Shown: positions 20,411-28,742, counted from the stretch's first letter. The stretch is DNA of 41,702 nucleotides from Bacteroidota bacterium (GCA_022567305.1 JADFHF010000032.1:1-41702), one strand, 5' to 3'. The notes: generated by a model from the letters alone, not told the origin. Translations and numbers: made by a program.

Positions 20411-20697
20411 AGCGACGTAAATTCCTCCTCTCCCTTCTCGGCGTCCCATTCGTTGGCTGTGCGATGCCGAAGATCCAGCAGGTCCCGGTGCCACGGTTCG
20501 ATGTCGTGGGTAGGACCCAGGATGGGTCTATCAGACTCGAGCGTGTTGCCCCATACCAGAAATGTGACTATGATCCCGTGAAAATTGATTACGCAGCGGG
20601 CCTCGACATGGACGATTGTGGCACCGAATGGACGACAGCCCCGATTAGAATTCACTGCTTTGATTCGCAGGGGTATCACGTAAGGACAGAACTATGA
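20407..20697 (+). CDS. Tat-signal protein, possible lipoprotein (96 aa)
   Basis: The start MKRRKFLLSLLGVPFVGC is at an ATGA overlap. It has the RRxFL Tat motif and a lipobox-like VGC at residues 16-18. The mature part contains PRFDVVGRTQDGSIRLERVAPY, parallel to VRFRVTGVDSRGNLTLKRVPTF of the gene at 19968, so the two are paralogs. Two or three further Cys occur (KCDYDP, DDCGTEW, HCFD). An envelope-anchored role such as exclusion is possible but not shown. Confidence 0.65.
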   Translation: MKRRKFLLSLLGVPFVGCAMPKIQQVPVPRFDVVGRTQDGSIRLERVAPYQKCDYDPVKIDYAAGLDMDDCGTEWTTAPIRIHCFDSQGYHVRTEL

Positions 20698-20864
20698 AGA
20701 AAGTCCTCTACTGCCCCCACTGTGAGCACCAGCACCTCGACAGCCGATGGTGGGCGCATAACCCCCACAAGAACCACCAGTGTCTCTTCAAGGATTGCCG
20801 AAAGACGTTCCGGACTGTTGAGTGCTGCATAGGCGTCCGCAAGGAGCATGCCGATGCCCTGTAG
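20694..20864 (+). CDS. Small zinc-ribbon protein (56 aa)
   Basis: The ATG overlaps the previous stop (CTATGA). The product holds CPHC (7-10) and CLFKDC (30-35) with His residues between, then CC at about 44. The first two pairs make a zinc-ribbon of the transposase/phage kind, followed by RKTFRTVE. No function is assigned. Confidence 0.6.
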   Translation: MKKVLYCPHCEHQHLDSRWWAHNPHKNHQCLFKDCRKTFRTVECCIGVRKEHADAL

Positions 20865-21366
20865 CATCCGTAGACGTTGTCCCAAAGTTCGACCTGGATT
20901 TGTGTTTGATAACGACCTGTACCGTGTCCAAGTCCTATTCGAGACATATCGGACATTTAAGGGTATGCGAATCGCATGCTCCAACAGAAAACGTGGACTC
21001 ATGAAACAGGGATTCAGATTTCGTAAACGGAAAGTACCTGATGGTCAATATTTCGCGAAGACATTAATACTTCCCTACAAACGTGATGGGGAGAAGTGGA
21101 TCGGTGCTGAGATATTTTTCAGTACTGCTCAAGGTGAGTGGCCATTTGCCGGGGACGTGGCCCACGAATGTCAACATGTTGCCCACCACTTTGTCCTTCA
21201 TGGAGATAAACATAAAATGATCCGGCGTGGCGTCGGTAATCTGGATGAGGCAAGGGCTCACATGACCGGAGCGTTCACCCAATTGATTCTTGAATATTGC
21301 ATGACGGGTTCAATGCCGAAGACGGTTCCCACCGTTTTTGCATCGGTGTGGAAGGGTCCGAAGTGA
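20854..21366 (+). CDS. HExxH-motif putative metalloprotease-like protein (170 aa)
   Basis: AAGGAG is 7 nt before the chosen ATG (MPCSIRRRCPKV). At about residues 107-116 it has VAHECQHVAHH, an HExxH zinc-binding motif. Downstream, LDEARAHMTGAFTQLI could supply the third ligand. The first half has strand-like elements (YRVQVLFETY, GEKWIGAEIFF). Phages often carry a small protein with this HECxH core followed by EARA; peptidase activity is unproven. The first 11 codons overlap the zinc-ribbon gene. Confidence 0.7.
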   Translation: MPCSIRRRCPKVRPGFVFDNDLYRVQVLFETYRTFKGMRIACSNRKRGLMKQGFRFRKRKVPDGQYFAKTLILPYKRDGEKWIGAEIFFSTAQGEWPFAGDVAHECQHVAHHFVLHGDKHKMIRRGVGNLDEARAHMTGAFTQLILEYCMTGSMPKTVPTVFASVWKGPK

Positions 21367-21455
21367 ATATTTCTCTTGCAATCTCTCGGATGAGACTGAT
21401 AGCTTCCCACCAATGAAGGCAAATTGCTGAATTAATAGTCATAGGAGGCAAGATC

Positions 21456-21698
21456 ATGCCCATCCATCCGTCAAAAAAAGGTTCGCACCCCGGGAGCACG
21501 CAGAATCTTCTGCATCCCAGCGCGTCCCATCCAAACCGAAGTACGGCCGGCGATAGCAACACGCCGCTGAACAGGACCGGCGGGCAGCTCGGTAGCGACC
21601 CCGGCGCGGCCAAGATCAGCGACGGCACTGGCAAGTCCGGGATCGACATGAAAACTGGGTTCAGCGGTGCAGCCCATCAACGTCTGCCGGCGACTTAA
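21456..21698 (+). CDS. Disordered basic protein (80 aa)
   Basis: AGGAGGCAAGATC precedes the ATG. The product MPIHPSKKGSHPGSTQ... is built of Ser, Gly, Pro, Asn, Thr and basic residues with no hydrophobic core. It should be intrinsically disordered. It is the first of three consecutive tiny basic genes. No family is recognised. Confidence 0.6.
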   Translation: MPIHPSKKGSHPGSTQNLLHPSASHPNRSTAGDSNTPLNRTGGQLGSDPGAAKISDGTGKSGIDMKTGFSGAAHQRLPAT

Positions 21699-21826
21699 TG
21701 GCGATCCACACTCCACGTCGTCGATCGAGTCACGGACCCCGACAGGTAACACCGTCTGGAGCCTTGCGGTCCAGTCACCCGAAGAAATCAACCGCCAGGA
21801 AGAAGACGACCCGTAAAAAGCGGTGA
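21698..21826 (+). CDS. Tiny highly basic protein (42 aa)
   Basis: The ATG overlaps the previous stop (TAATG). The product MAIHTPRRRSSHGPRQ... ends in a histone-tail-like KKSTARKKTTRKKR. About 40 percent of residues are Lys, Arg or His. It should bind nucleic acid without sequence preference, by inference from charge. Confidence 0.55.
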   Translation: MAIHTPRRRSSHGPRQVTPSGALRSSHPKKSTARKKTTRKKR

Positions 21827-21854
21827 TCTTAATCCTGAGTCAAGGAGATATGCC

Positions 21855-22001
21855 GTGGCAGGAAGAACACCCAGAATCAATCGTACGTCGACCGGGACGA
21901 AGCGGACCCAGGAACGGAATCGCACACGTCGCATGACGATCGGACCTCCCATCTCCAGGCCCAAGACATCGAGCGGTCCGACGCGCAGACGCAGAAAGTA
22001 A
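21855..22001 (+). CDS. Tiny highly basic protein (48 aa), GTG start
   Basis: AAGGAGATATGCC stands before GTG, and the ATG-started alternative frame encodes a less coherent 28-residue peptide. The product MAGRTPRINRTSTGTKR... ends in TRRRRK. Arginine and threonine dominate. A 15-codon ORF (MADQDGSAAQ...) follows directly and may be spurious. It is the third of the basic group. Confidence 0.5.
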   Translation: MAGRTPRINRTSTGTKRTQERNRTRRMTIGPPISRPKTSSGPTRRRRK

Positions 22002-22065
22002 ATGGCCGATCAGGACGGCAGTGCAGCGCAGTCCATTTCGGTCCAGTAGCAAAAGCGAGGACACT

Positions 22066-22338
22066 ATGTCGCCACAGAGTGAAGTCAGTATGCCGTCGGA
22101 TCCAGTCGATAAGCTACACGCCCACACTCAAATACCGGCGAACGACACCCAGCGCCCGATCAGTGGATTCGATGAGCACGTTCTCGAATTCTTCTGCGAC
22201 AAGGCCGACGCCGGCGGACAGTCCTTTCGGATGAAGATCCTCACCGATCATCGCGACACCAACAAGATCCGAACCGTGAATGTCGTCAAGTTACTCCGGG
22301 ACTTCGCTGATCATCTGGAGAAGACCATTGAAGACTAA
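22066..22338 (+). CDS. Hypothetical protein (90 aa)
   Basis: GCGAGGACACT precedes the ATG (MSPQSEVSMPSD). The C-terminal half is a compact charged domain (FDEHVLEFFCDKADAGGQSFRMKIL, RTVNVVKLLRDFADHLEK). No family is recognised. It overlaps the cysteine-cluster gene by 11 bp. Confidence 0.6.
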   Translation: MSPQSEVSMPSDPVDKLHAHTQIPANDTQRPISGFDEHVLEFFCDKADAGGQSFRMKILTDHRDTNKIRTVNVVKLLRDFADHLEKTIED

Positions 22339-22837
22339 GGCGTGGGAGGACCGGTGCAATCGCACTGGCGAATGCTGCCGCGTCAAGGTGCTCCATGACG
22401 GTGAGATTATCCCGGCACCGTTTCATTGTGCTCTCTTCAATACGATGAAGAATGAGTGTCTGGTCTACGATCGGCGGCGAGCCCTACGACCGGCTATAAT
22501 CGGAAAACCTTGTCTGACGATTAGCGAACTCAAAGAGCAAGACTGTCTCCCCTCGGGTTGCGGGTACCGGAAGAAGTGCAAACCCGGTCAGAAGAAACCC
22601 GGACTTGTGTTCTCTCAGGAAAAGTATGATGCTCTCCCTGAACAGCTTCGCGTAGTACTCGAGCATGAGTGGGTCGAGGATATTAGGAAGATGCGGGCCT
22701 GGATGCGAAAACAGGTCGGTCTGGGAGACGGCCCTAACGTTGACGAATTGATCGCGAAATACGATGCCCAGGAAGGGAAGAAAAATGGAGACGGAACAGA
22801 TGTCGTTTCCGGATCAGACGTGTCGGCGGTTTCTTGA
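22328..22837 (+). CDS. YkgJ-like cysteine-cluster protein (169 aa)
   Basis: A TTG start follows GGAGAAGACCA and overlaps the previous gene. The sequence has the cluster signature DRCNRTGECCRVKV at about 7-20, then FHCALFN, ECLVYDRRRAL, GKPCLTISE and QDCLPSGCGYRKKC. Nine or ten cysteines in this order resemble YkgJ/UPF0260-type proteins, which probably bind zinc or an Fe-S centre. No activity is known. The C-terminal 60 residues are helical (EQLRVVLEHEWVEDIRKMRAW). Its last 53 bp overlap the next gene. Confidence 0.75.
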   Translation: MKTKAWEDRCNRTGECCRVKVLHDGEIIPAPFHCALFNTMKNECLVYDRRRALRPAIIGKPCLTISELKEQDCLPSGCGYRKKCKPGQKKPGLVFSQEKYDALPEQLRVVLEHEWVEDIRKMRAWMRKQVGLGDGPNVDELIAKYDAQEGKKNGDGTDVVSGSDVSAVS

Positions 22838-22994
22838 CGAGTGCGCGGTTGCCCGTACGAAGGTCAACGACAAGGAGCGCAACTTCATGATTCGCCACGC
22901 GGAGACGGTGGAGTTCAGCGAGGGGCAACAGCGCTGGGTCGCCCGCATGATCTCGAAGTACGGAGCGCAGTTTGGGTTTGAACTTGAATCATGA
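22785..22994 (+). CDS. Small helical phage protein (69 aa)
   Basis: AGGAAGGGAAGAAAA precedes the ATG (METEQMSFPDQ). Residues 20-65 form helices with the pattern NDKERNFM...EFSEGQQRWVARMISKYG. This resembles the helical motif in the 122-aa protein at 7.8 kb (PTPGQIDWLEAIYTRV) and many phage small proteins. Function is unknown. Confidence 0.6.
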   Translation: METEQMSFPDQTCRRFLDECAVARTKVNDKERNFMIRHAETVEFSEGQQRWVARMISKYGAQFGFELES

Positions 22995-23278
22995 GAAGAA
23001 GGTTTCACAGAAGAAAACCCACGGCAAAAGAACGTAAACGATTACAAGCATTGGCGAAAGAAAATGAATTACGTGATCGTAGGGAAGTATATGCGGAGAA
23101 AATAGACGAAGACTTTTGGCTCGAATACATAGCTCTGTGTCGCCGTTTCAAAAGGTTTATTGGAAGTGGTGTGATCGAAACGAGCGTAATGACCGTAAAG
23201 TCAGTGTCGGAAGTTGAAGATTATTTTGAATATGCCGAACTTTACAGTTACAATTGCTACAGATCAAAAAGGAAATAA
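22991..23278 (+). CDS. AT-rich basic helical protein (95 aa)
   Basis: It begins in an ATGA overlap. The first 35 residues are nearly all charged (MRRRFHRRKPTAKERKRLQ). The rest is helical with many aromatic residues (DFWLEYIALCRRFKRF) and an acidic-aromatic end (VEDYFEYAELYSYN). Codons are clearly A/T-rich compared with both neighbours, a sign of recent acquisition. No family is recognised. Confidence 0.6.
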   Translation: MRRRFHRRKPTAKERKRLQALAKENELRDRREVYAEKIDEDFWLEYIALCRRFKRFIGSGVIETSVMTVKSVSEVEDYFEYAELYSYNCYRSKRK

Positions 23279-23402
23279 AGTCATGCCTTCCCAGATTCAA
23301 AGACTGACTAAGTTCAAGGACGGGATCGAGCAATTGAGGGTGGTTGCGAGGGTCTTGTGTTCTCTTAATACTGGTGTGACCATCAGTTCAGTTCGTGCTT
23401 GA
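23232..23402 (+). CDS. Small hypothetical protein (56 aa)
   Basis: The frame MPNFTVTIATDQKGNKV...RLTKFKDGIEQLRVVARVL looks like a strand plus an amphipathic helix. The start is uncertain: the ATG at 23283, behind AAAGGAAATAAAGTC, gives a 39-residue product with the better ribosome binding site. The longer form would overlap the previous gene by 47 bp. Confidence 0.45.
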   Translation: MPNFTVTIATDQKGNKVMPSQIQRLTKFKDGIEQLRVVARVLCSLNTGVTISSVRA

Positions 23403-23442
23403 ACTTGACTCATGATCCAATATCCCGGTGGAGATACCGAGT

Positions 23443-23643
23443 ATGGCACCGAATAAGAAGTCTGTTCCTACGCCTGGTGAAGAACTGGCGGCTTACATCG
23501 GCTTCGTCGCGAGACTCCACGACCACCTTCGGTTATCCGGCACAGATAATCCCTCAAAGTTCGAAGCCTGCCGAAAGTGGCTTTCCGCAGAAGTAGCGGC
23601 CAAGATACCAGTGCCCGAGTCTGAAAAGGCCCCCTGGGAGTGA
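23443..23643 (+). CDS. Small hypothetical protein upstream of TerL (66 aa)
   Basis: GGTGGAGATACCGAGT precedes the ATG (MAPNKKSVPTPG). The product is helical (EELAAYIGFVARLHDHLRL, KFEACRKWLSAEVAAKI). Its stop overlaps the GTG start of the large terminase by 4 bp. Its position is typical for a terminase small subunit, but it lacks an HTH motif; a different partner protein is equally likely. Confidence 0.55.
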   Translation: MAPNKKSVPTPGEELAAYIGFVARLHDHLRLSGTDNPSKFEACRKWLSAEVAAKIPVPESEKAPWE

Positions 23644-25496
23644 GCCAGAAGAAATACGTCAAGCGATACGGCAAGACGTTCGACGCTGATTCCAGCGAAT
23701 CCGATATCCAGCTCTACGCCTACGCTCACATTGCGCGGACCCCCGAAGAGAAGGCTTGGCATCTCGAGCGTGCGATCAAGACGCTCTGGCCGGAGAAGAT
23801 GCCCAACGGCGATACGGGTTACGTTTGGAGTGAGTGGGATAATCGGGGCGTAGATTCCTGGTGCGGTGTGACGGCCAAACGTCTTGGCGCCGAGATGGAC
23901 TGGGCCACCTGGTGGGGACCGGCAGCTTCCGGAAAGACCACGAGAGCAGCGGTAATAGTGCTCGCAGACTGGCTCGCCGACCCAAAGCATACCGCCACCA
24001 CAGTGTGCTCTACGAGTCGCGACAAGCTCCGTGAGCGCATTTTCGGGGAGATATCGCGCTTCTACCAGATGTTGGATAATCCTCCCGGCCGACTGATCCC
24101 ATCGAAGGACGTCATCACGATGGATGACGAGAATTCGAAGAACCGTATTCTCGGCATAGCGGTCCGGCGCGGGATGTCGGCCGAGGCGATCGGGAATATC
24201 ATTGGAGTCCACAACGTCCGGAATCGAATGGTCATCGATGAAATGCAGGCTACTCCCGAGGCTGCGGTCGACGCTACGGACAACCTGTCCACTGGACGAT
24301 CGTTCATCTTCCTCGGCATGGGTAACCCAGTGAGCCGGCTCGACGTCCTGGGCCGGTACAGTGAGCCGACTATCGGGTGGGACAAGATCGCCGCCGACAC
24401 CCACGAAGACTGGAAGACGAAATTCGGCGTATGTCTCTTCTACGACGGACGGAAGTCTCCGGGCGTTGCCGATCCAGAGCGCTTCCACTTTCTTTTGACT
24501 ACGGCGCGTATTGAGCAGCTCGCAAAGCGTCGTGGGCGAAATAGCATAGCGTTCTGGAGCCAGCGTGTTGGCTTTGTCCCTCCCGAGGGATTGATCGAGG
24601 CCGTGCTCAGTGAAAGCTACATTGTGAAGTTTCATCTCCGAAACCCAGCGATATGGCTCAATCAGTACGTCGATATCGGAGGGTTCGACCCTGCGTACGC
24701 AACTGGCGGCGATCGTGCAGCGTTGACGCACATGCGCCTTGGACTGGCCGAAGGTGGAATCCAGACGATCGAATTTCAGGAGACTCACTACATTCTCTTG
24801 GAGCGACGGGCCAATTCGAAGAGCGCGGACAAGACCGACCTCGAGCCGCTGACCTTCAGCTTGGCTGCCGACACCAAAATCCTTTGTAATCAACTCGGGA
24901 TACTTCCGGAGAATCTGGGGGTGGATTGCTCGGCAACTCAGATGGCATTCGCGGATATCCTTGACGATACGTTCCGGGAGGCAGGCAGTCCGATCAAGCC
25001 GCATGTCCATCGGGTCTATTTCCAGGGGTCCGCGAGTACGCTCCCGGTGTCTGCCGAACATCCGAAGCTCGGCAACGAGGAGTATGATAATCGCGTTACA
25101 GAACTTTACTTTCAAATTCAAGAATTCGCTCGGGCCAATATGCTACGCGGGATGTCGAACGAAGCACTTCTCCAGTTCTGCAACCGCTTTATCGTAACTG
25201 ATCCAACGAAGCACCGTCCGGGGCTGATCCGAATCGAGAACAAGAAAGACTACAAGGGTCGGACAGGGGAGTCTCCCGATGACGCCGATAGTTACGTTTG
25301 CGGGCTCGACGTAGTCCGGATCAAGCATGGCGTCGGCGCCGGAAAACAGTCCCCGGCCCTCGAGCAGAAGCGTCGGCAAGTCGTTTTGCAGCAGAAGGAT
25401 CTTGACAGTGACCCACAAAATTACTTACAGGACGCGGAGACGATGACGTATAAAGACTGTCAGGACCCCCAACTAATCGTGACCGTACATGAGTGA
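23640..25496 (+). CDS. terL: Terminase large subunit
   Basis: The 618-residue protein has an ATPase domain with Walker A GPAASGKT at 93-100 and Walker B MVIDE at 197-201, followed by a coupling segment (LGMGNPVSR near 225). The nuclease half has GGFDPAYATGGDRAAL near 350, LGVDCSATQ near 425 and a late SPDDADSY, giving the acidic residues of the RNase H-like fold. TerL cuts concatemeric DNA and pumps it into the prohead. The start is GTG in a GTGA overlap. Portal, scaffold and capsid genes follow in standard order. Confidence 0.93.
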   Translation: MSQKKYVKRYGKTFDADSSESDIQLYAYAHIARTPEEKAWHLERAIKTLWPEKMPNGDTGYVWSEWDNRGVDSWCGVTAKRLGAEMDWATWWGPAASGKTTRAAVIVLADWLADPKHTATTVCSTSRDKLRERIFGEISRFYQMLDNPPGRLIPSKDVITMDDENSKNRILGIAVRRGMSAEAIGNIIGVHNVRNRMVIDEMQATPEAAVDATDNLSTGRSFIFLGMGNPVSRLDVLGRYSEPTIGWDKIAADTHEDWKTKFGVCLFYDGRKSPGVADPERFHFLLTTARIEQLAKRRGRNSIAFWSQRVGFVPPEGLIEAVLSESYIVKFHLRNPAIWLNQYVDIGGFDPAYATGGDRAALTHMRLGLAEGGIQTIEFQETHYILLERRANSKSADKTDLEPLTFSLAADTKILCNQLGILPENLGVDCSATQMAFADILDDTFREAGSPIKPHVHRVYFQGSASTLPVSAEHPKLGNEEYDNRVTELYFQIQEFARANMLRGMSNEALLQFCNRFIVTDPTKHRPGLIRIENKKDYKGRTGESPDDADSYVCGLDVVRIKHGVGAGKQSPALEQKRRQVVLQQKDLDSDPQNYLQDAETMTYKDCQDPQLIVTVHE

Positions 25497-25833
25497 TACC
25501 CCAGAAGAGAACTCGAAGCGGATCCGGGAAACATGTGTCCAGTGTGCGTTGAAGCATATCGGACAGGCCCACATCCTTTTCTACGAGAAAGAGCAGGGAT
25601 ATCCCCGCCATCATTTCATCGGACTGGCCCATCTTGCCGAGGCTCAGGACGAACTTGCTCAGATGTTTCCGGGCTGGGCAACCCGGGTTCGCATAATCCG
25701 GAAAGCTAAGGAAACCGACCATGAACTACAACTGGATCTAGGGCGTTTAATCGAGGAACTCGCCGCATTCGATAAGGAATACGCCGAATCCGAACTGAAA
25801 AGGATCGAAAGTGCTACGTCTGAAGAAGCCTAA
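25489..25833 (+). CDS. Phage protein with CxxC-KH motif (114 aa)
   Basis: It starts within the last codons of terL. Residues 16-55 read CVQCALKHIGQAHILFYEKEQGYPRHHFIGLAHLAEAQDEL in outline: a Cys pair, then Lys-His and a helical segment with a HxxxLxHLAEAxDE pattern. A virion-associated or chaperone role is possible from its place between TerL and portal. The rest is a charged helix. Confidence 0.65.
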   Translation: MSDTPEENSKRIRETCVQCALKHIGQAHILFYEKEQGYPRHHFIGLAHLAEAQDELAQMFPGWATRVRIIRKAKETDHELQLDLGRLIEELAAFDKEYAESELKRIESATSEEA

Positions 25834-26437
25834 GATGGTGCCTCCGATCGGATGGCGGTTCCTGGACAAGGAGACTGGTCATGAGTTTGTGGCCGGTGAC
25901 TTCAATTCCCTTTGCTTCAATGTCGGTGCTTACTATTCGGTTAACGATCGTACGGTACCGGAGAACCTTCCTGAGATCGTGGAAGACTGGATCTGCCAGC
26001 AGCTCACCGACAGCCTTGTTGTGGGCGGGCCTATGCACGCAATCCGTGATCGCCGGTATGTGACCTATGGGATGGCGTATTCGGCCGTGAAGAAGATATG
26101 CGAGCGGTGGCGCGATATGGGCCGGAAGTACGTTTCGCTACAGACCGCCGAGGCCCGGGCCAAGATATGCTCGGACTGCAAGTTTAACATGCCCAGCGCG
26201 GCGTGCTCTCAGTGCAAGGGCCTCGATACGTGGCTGGTGCAGTACATTCGTCGCCAGACTCACATGGACGACAACCTGTCGGTCTGTCAGGTCACCGTGG
26301 TGATGAACCGGGCTCACATACATTTTACCGAGGACGTACTCAGGTCTGCGACTCCAAGCAACTTAGTCCCACTGCATCCAGACGAGTGCTGGAAGCGTAA
26401 ACTACTGGAGGCCGATCATGTCGAGCAACCCAGCTGA
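25811..26437 (+). CDS. Zinc-ribbon protein of the packaging cluster (208 aa)
   Basis: A GTG start follows AAAGGATCGAAA. The N-terminal half (PPIGWRFLDKETGHEF...) is strand-rich. At about 110-145 it has AEARAKICSDCKFNM, then CSQCKG, a zinc ribbon with about 10 residues between the pairs; more Cys follow (SVCQVTV, DECWKRK). Similar proteins lie between TerL and portal in other phages, in my recollection, without known function. The portal start overlaps its end. Confidence 0.65.
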   Translation: MLRLKKPKMVPPIGWRFLDKETGHEFVAGDFNSLCFNVGAYYSVNDRTVPENLPEIVEDWICQQLTDSLVVGGPMHAIRDRRYVTYGMAYSAVKKICERWRDMGRKYVSLQTAEARAKICSDCKFNMPSAACSQCKGLDTWLVQYIRRQTHMDDNLSVCQVTVVMNRAHIHFTEDVLRSATPSNLVPLHPDECWKRKLLEADHVEQPS

Positions 26438-28742
26438 AGAGGTCCAGTCAGTAACTCCGACAGGCCAGCCTGTAAAGAAACGATTCCGTGATGCCAGGGC
26501 CGCAAAGAAGGTCTTCGATCGACTACACCATAACGACACCATCGCGGCCTACTATCGTGCTCAGATTCAGGGGCTCATCGACGGTAATCCGCCGTACAGC
26601 CAGGCCCGACTCCGTGAGCTGGGTCAAGGTTGGCGTGCCAACGTCAACTGGCGCGAGGCTGAGAGCACGATCGAGTTCGCCGCCGGCGCGTACTGGGAAC
26701 TGCTCATGGAGGTTCCGTCCTTCATCGACATCAAGATCATCGACTACCCTGGCAAGAAGCTCCGCAAGCAGCACCAGGAACGCCCCAATGAAGACTGGGC
26801 ACAGATCATCGCCGAAGAATTCACCACGACTCTGAAGTCCTGGGATGACTTCTATTTCAACATGCAGCAGAAGACGTCTGAGTTCCTGAAGTTTGGACGA
26901 TCTGGATGTTTCTTCCGCGATCCTTGGGATTGGCGATTCGAGTCGCTGAAGACTGCGTCGATCTTGTTCCCGGATGACACGAAGGCGACGATCGGAAAGA
27001 TTAAGCTGGCGTTCATTCGAGACGTATTCCCAGCTGACGAGTTTCTTGAGAAGATCGATTCAGAGGTTGCGCAAGAGGCGGGCTGGAACATTAAGGCATC
27101 TCGGGACGCTTTGATTAAGACCTACCACGAGGGCATCTCTCGGGACAAGATTAGTGCGAGAGACGCTCAATTCAATCCATGGGAACACGTCCAAGAACAA
27201 ATCCGGTCCGGGAACTTCTGGGAAGAGCATGAGACCGATATTGGCATCCGGGTGGTTCACGTACTCGCGGTCGAGATGAGCGGCAAAGTGTCGCACATGA
27301 TCATTCCGGAGGACTACGATCCCGACGAGGGGTACCTCTTCGAGGCCCACGAACGTTTTGACGAGATGAGTCAAGTCCTCGCGCCGTTCCTGTTTGGAAT
27401 CGGTGACGGCCGGATCCGTTCGGTCAAGGGACTCGGTCATCGAATCTTCCCGCACATGGAATATTCCAATCGGTTCCTCTGTTCCATGTTCGATGGCGCC
27501 ATGATTTCGTCTGGACTTGTCCTTCAGAACAACGGCGGCAGCGATGTCGACGCATTCCGTATTCAGCGCATAGGCCCGTTCACTATGTTGCCAAGAGATG
27601 TTTCCCCGGTACAGTCGTCCTTCGCTCCGTCGATTGAACGTTTGATTGCTGCGCGTCAGGTCCAGCAGCGAACGCTGAATAATAACATCGGACGTGCCAC
27701 TCCACGGAGTGAGGATCCGTCTGCCGAGAAGACAGCAGCGCAGGTGGGCAGTGAGGACCGGCAGGAGGCAAACTTCCAGAAGAATCAAGTCACAAACTAC
27801 TATGTTCAGCTCGATCGACTGTACCGGGAGACTTTCCGTCGTCTGGCCAACAAAGATTACGAGCAGGCCGCTGGTGGATATGATGCGCACAAGAAGTTTA
27901 TCAAGCGATGTGTGGCCCGCGGCGTACCGCGGTCGATTATCGATCCACAGTATCTCGAGATCCAGAGTTCCCGCGCGATCGGCCTCGGCTCGCCTAATAT
28001 GCGAATGCAGATTCTCGACAAGATGATGAGCAAGATTGGCCTGTATGATGAGGCCGGTAAACGCAATCTGACTCGTGACTGGACGGCCGGTCTCGCTGGC
28101 TACAACAACGTCGACCGTTACGTGCCCGTATTCAACCGGGACCAGATCCCCACTGATGAGAGTTCGATTGCGGATCTCGAAAACAATGACTTCCCGGAGG
28201 GCAAGTTTGTCTCGGTAGGATTCGATCAGAACCACGTCATCCACATTCGCCGACACATCGCGCCGATTCGGGGCATGATGCAGGCGATGCAGGAGAAGCC
28301 CGAAACCGTGGATCCGGTGCAGGCGTCTCGGTTCCTCGGAATCAGTCTCGACCACATCGATCGTCACTTGGCGTTCCTTCGGGAGAACCCATCTCAGAAA
28401 TCTCAGATTGACGGATTCACCGACTTTATGAAACAAGCTCGTCGCGTACAGCGGACGATCGATGCCCAGGCGCAGAAGGTTCTCGATCAACAGCAGCAGC
28501 AGGCCCAGCAGGATCAGGATACTTTGCGTCAGGCTGCGGATCAGACGGACGACACTGATCTCCAACTGAAACTGATGCAGCTACGGGGGAAACAGCAACT
28601 TGACTCATTGAAGGCGCAGCACGCATTGGCGCTCAAGGCGCAGAAGCAGGAGTTCAATCTCGCGCTTGCCGATCAGGAATCGGCGGCAGACATCGCACGG
28701 AAAGATCGTGTAGTGGCAGCAAACCAAGGAGTACAGTCATGA
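26418..28742 (+). CDS. Portal protein
   Basis: GGAGGCCGATC precedes the ATG. The 774-residue length, position after TerL and the N-terminal segment ARAAKKVFDRLHHNDTIAAYYRAQIQGLIDGNPPY support a portal, the dodecameric ring at the capsid vertex. The middle carries the expected mixed alpha/beta core (WDDFYFNMQQKTSEFLKFG, HRIFPHMEYSNRFLCSMFDG). The C-terminal 130 residues are a long Gln-rich coiled coil, longer than in compact siphovirus portals and closer to the size of P22-type portals. The exact family is not certain. Confidence 0.85.
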   Translation: MSSNPAEEVQSVTPTGQPVKKRFRDARAAKKVFDRLHHNDTIAAYYRAQIQGLIDGNPPYSQARLRELGQGWRANVNWREAESTIEFAAGAYWELLMEVPSFIDIKIIDYPGKKLRKQHQERPNEDWAQIIAEEFTTTLKSWDDFYFNMQQKTSEFLKFGRSGCFFRDPWDWRFESLKTASILFPDDTKATIGKIKLAFIRDVFPADEFLEKIDSEVAQEAGWNIKASRDALIKTYHEGISRDKISARDAQFNPWEHVQEQIRSGNFWEEHETDIGIRVVHVLAVEMSGKVSHMIIPEDYDPDEGYLFEAHERFDEMSQVLAPFLFGIGDGRIRSVKGLGHRIFPHMEYSNRFLCSMFDGAMISSGLVLQNNGGSDVDAFRIQRIGPFTMLPRDVSPVQSSFAPSIERLIAARQVQQRTLNNNIGRATPRSEDPSAEKTAAQVGSEDRQEANFQKNQVTNYYVQLDRLYRETFRRLANKDYEQAAGGYDAHKKFIKRCVARGVPRSIIDPQYLEIQSSRAIGLGSPNMRMQILDKMMSKIGLYDEAGKRNLTRDWTAGLAGYNNVDRYVPVFNRDQIPTDESSIADLENNDFPEGKFVSVGFDQNHVIHIRRHIAPIRGMMQAMQEKPETVDPVQASRFLGISLDHIDRHLAFLRENPSQKSQIDGFTDFMKQARRVQRTIDAQAQKVLDQQQQQAQQDQDTLRQAADQTDDTDLQLKLMQLRGKQQLDSLKAQHALALKAQKQEFNLALADQESAADIARKDRVVAANQGVQS

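Noticed and set aside
23493-25121. Long 542-residue leftward ORF opposite terL
   Set aside because: It lies entirely antisense to the well-supported terminase, has no start signal and no recognisable domain.
27060-28565. Long leftward ORF opposite the portal gene
   Set aside because: It is an antisense shadow produced by GC-rich codons of the portal gene.
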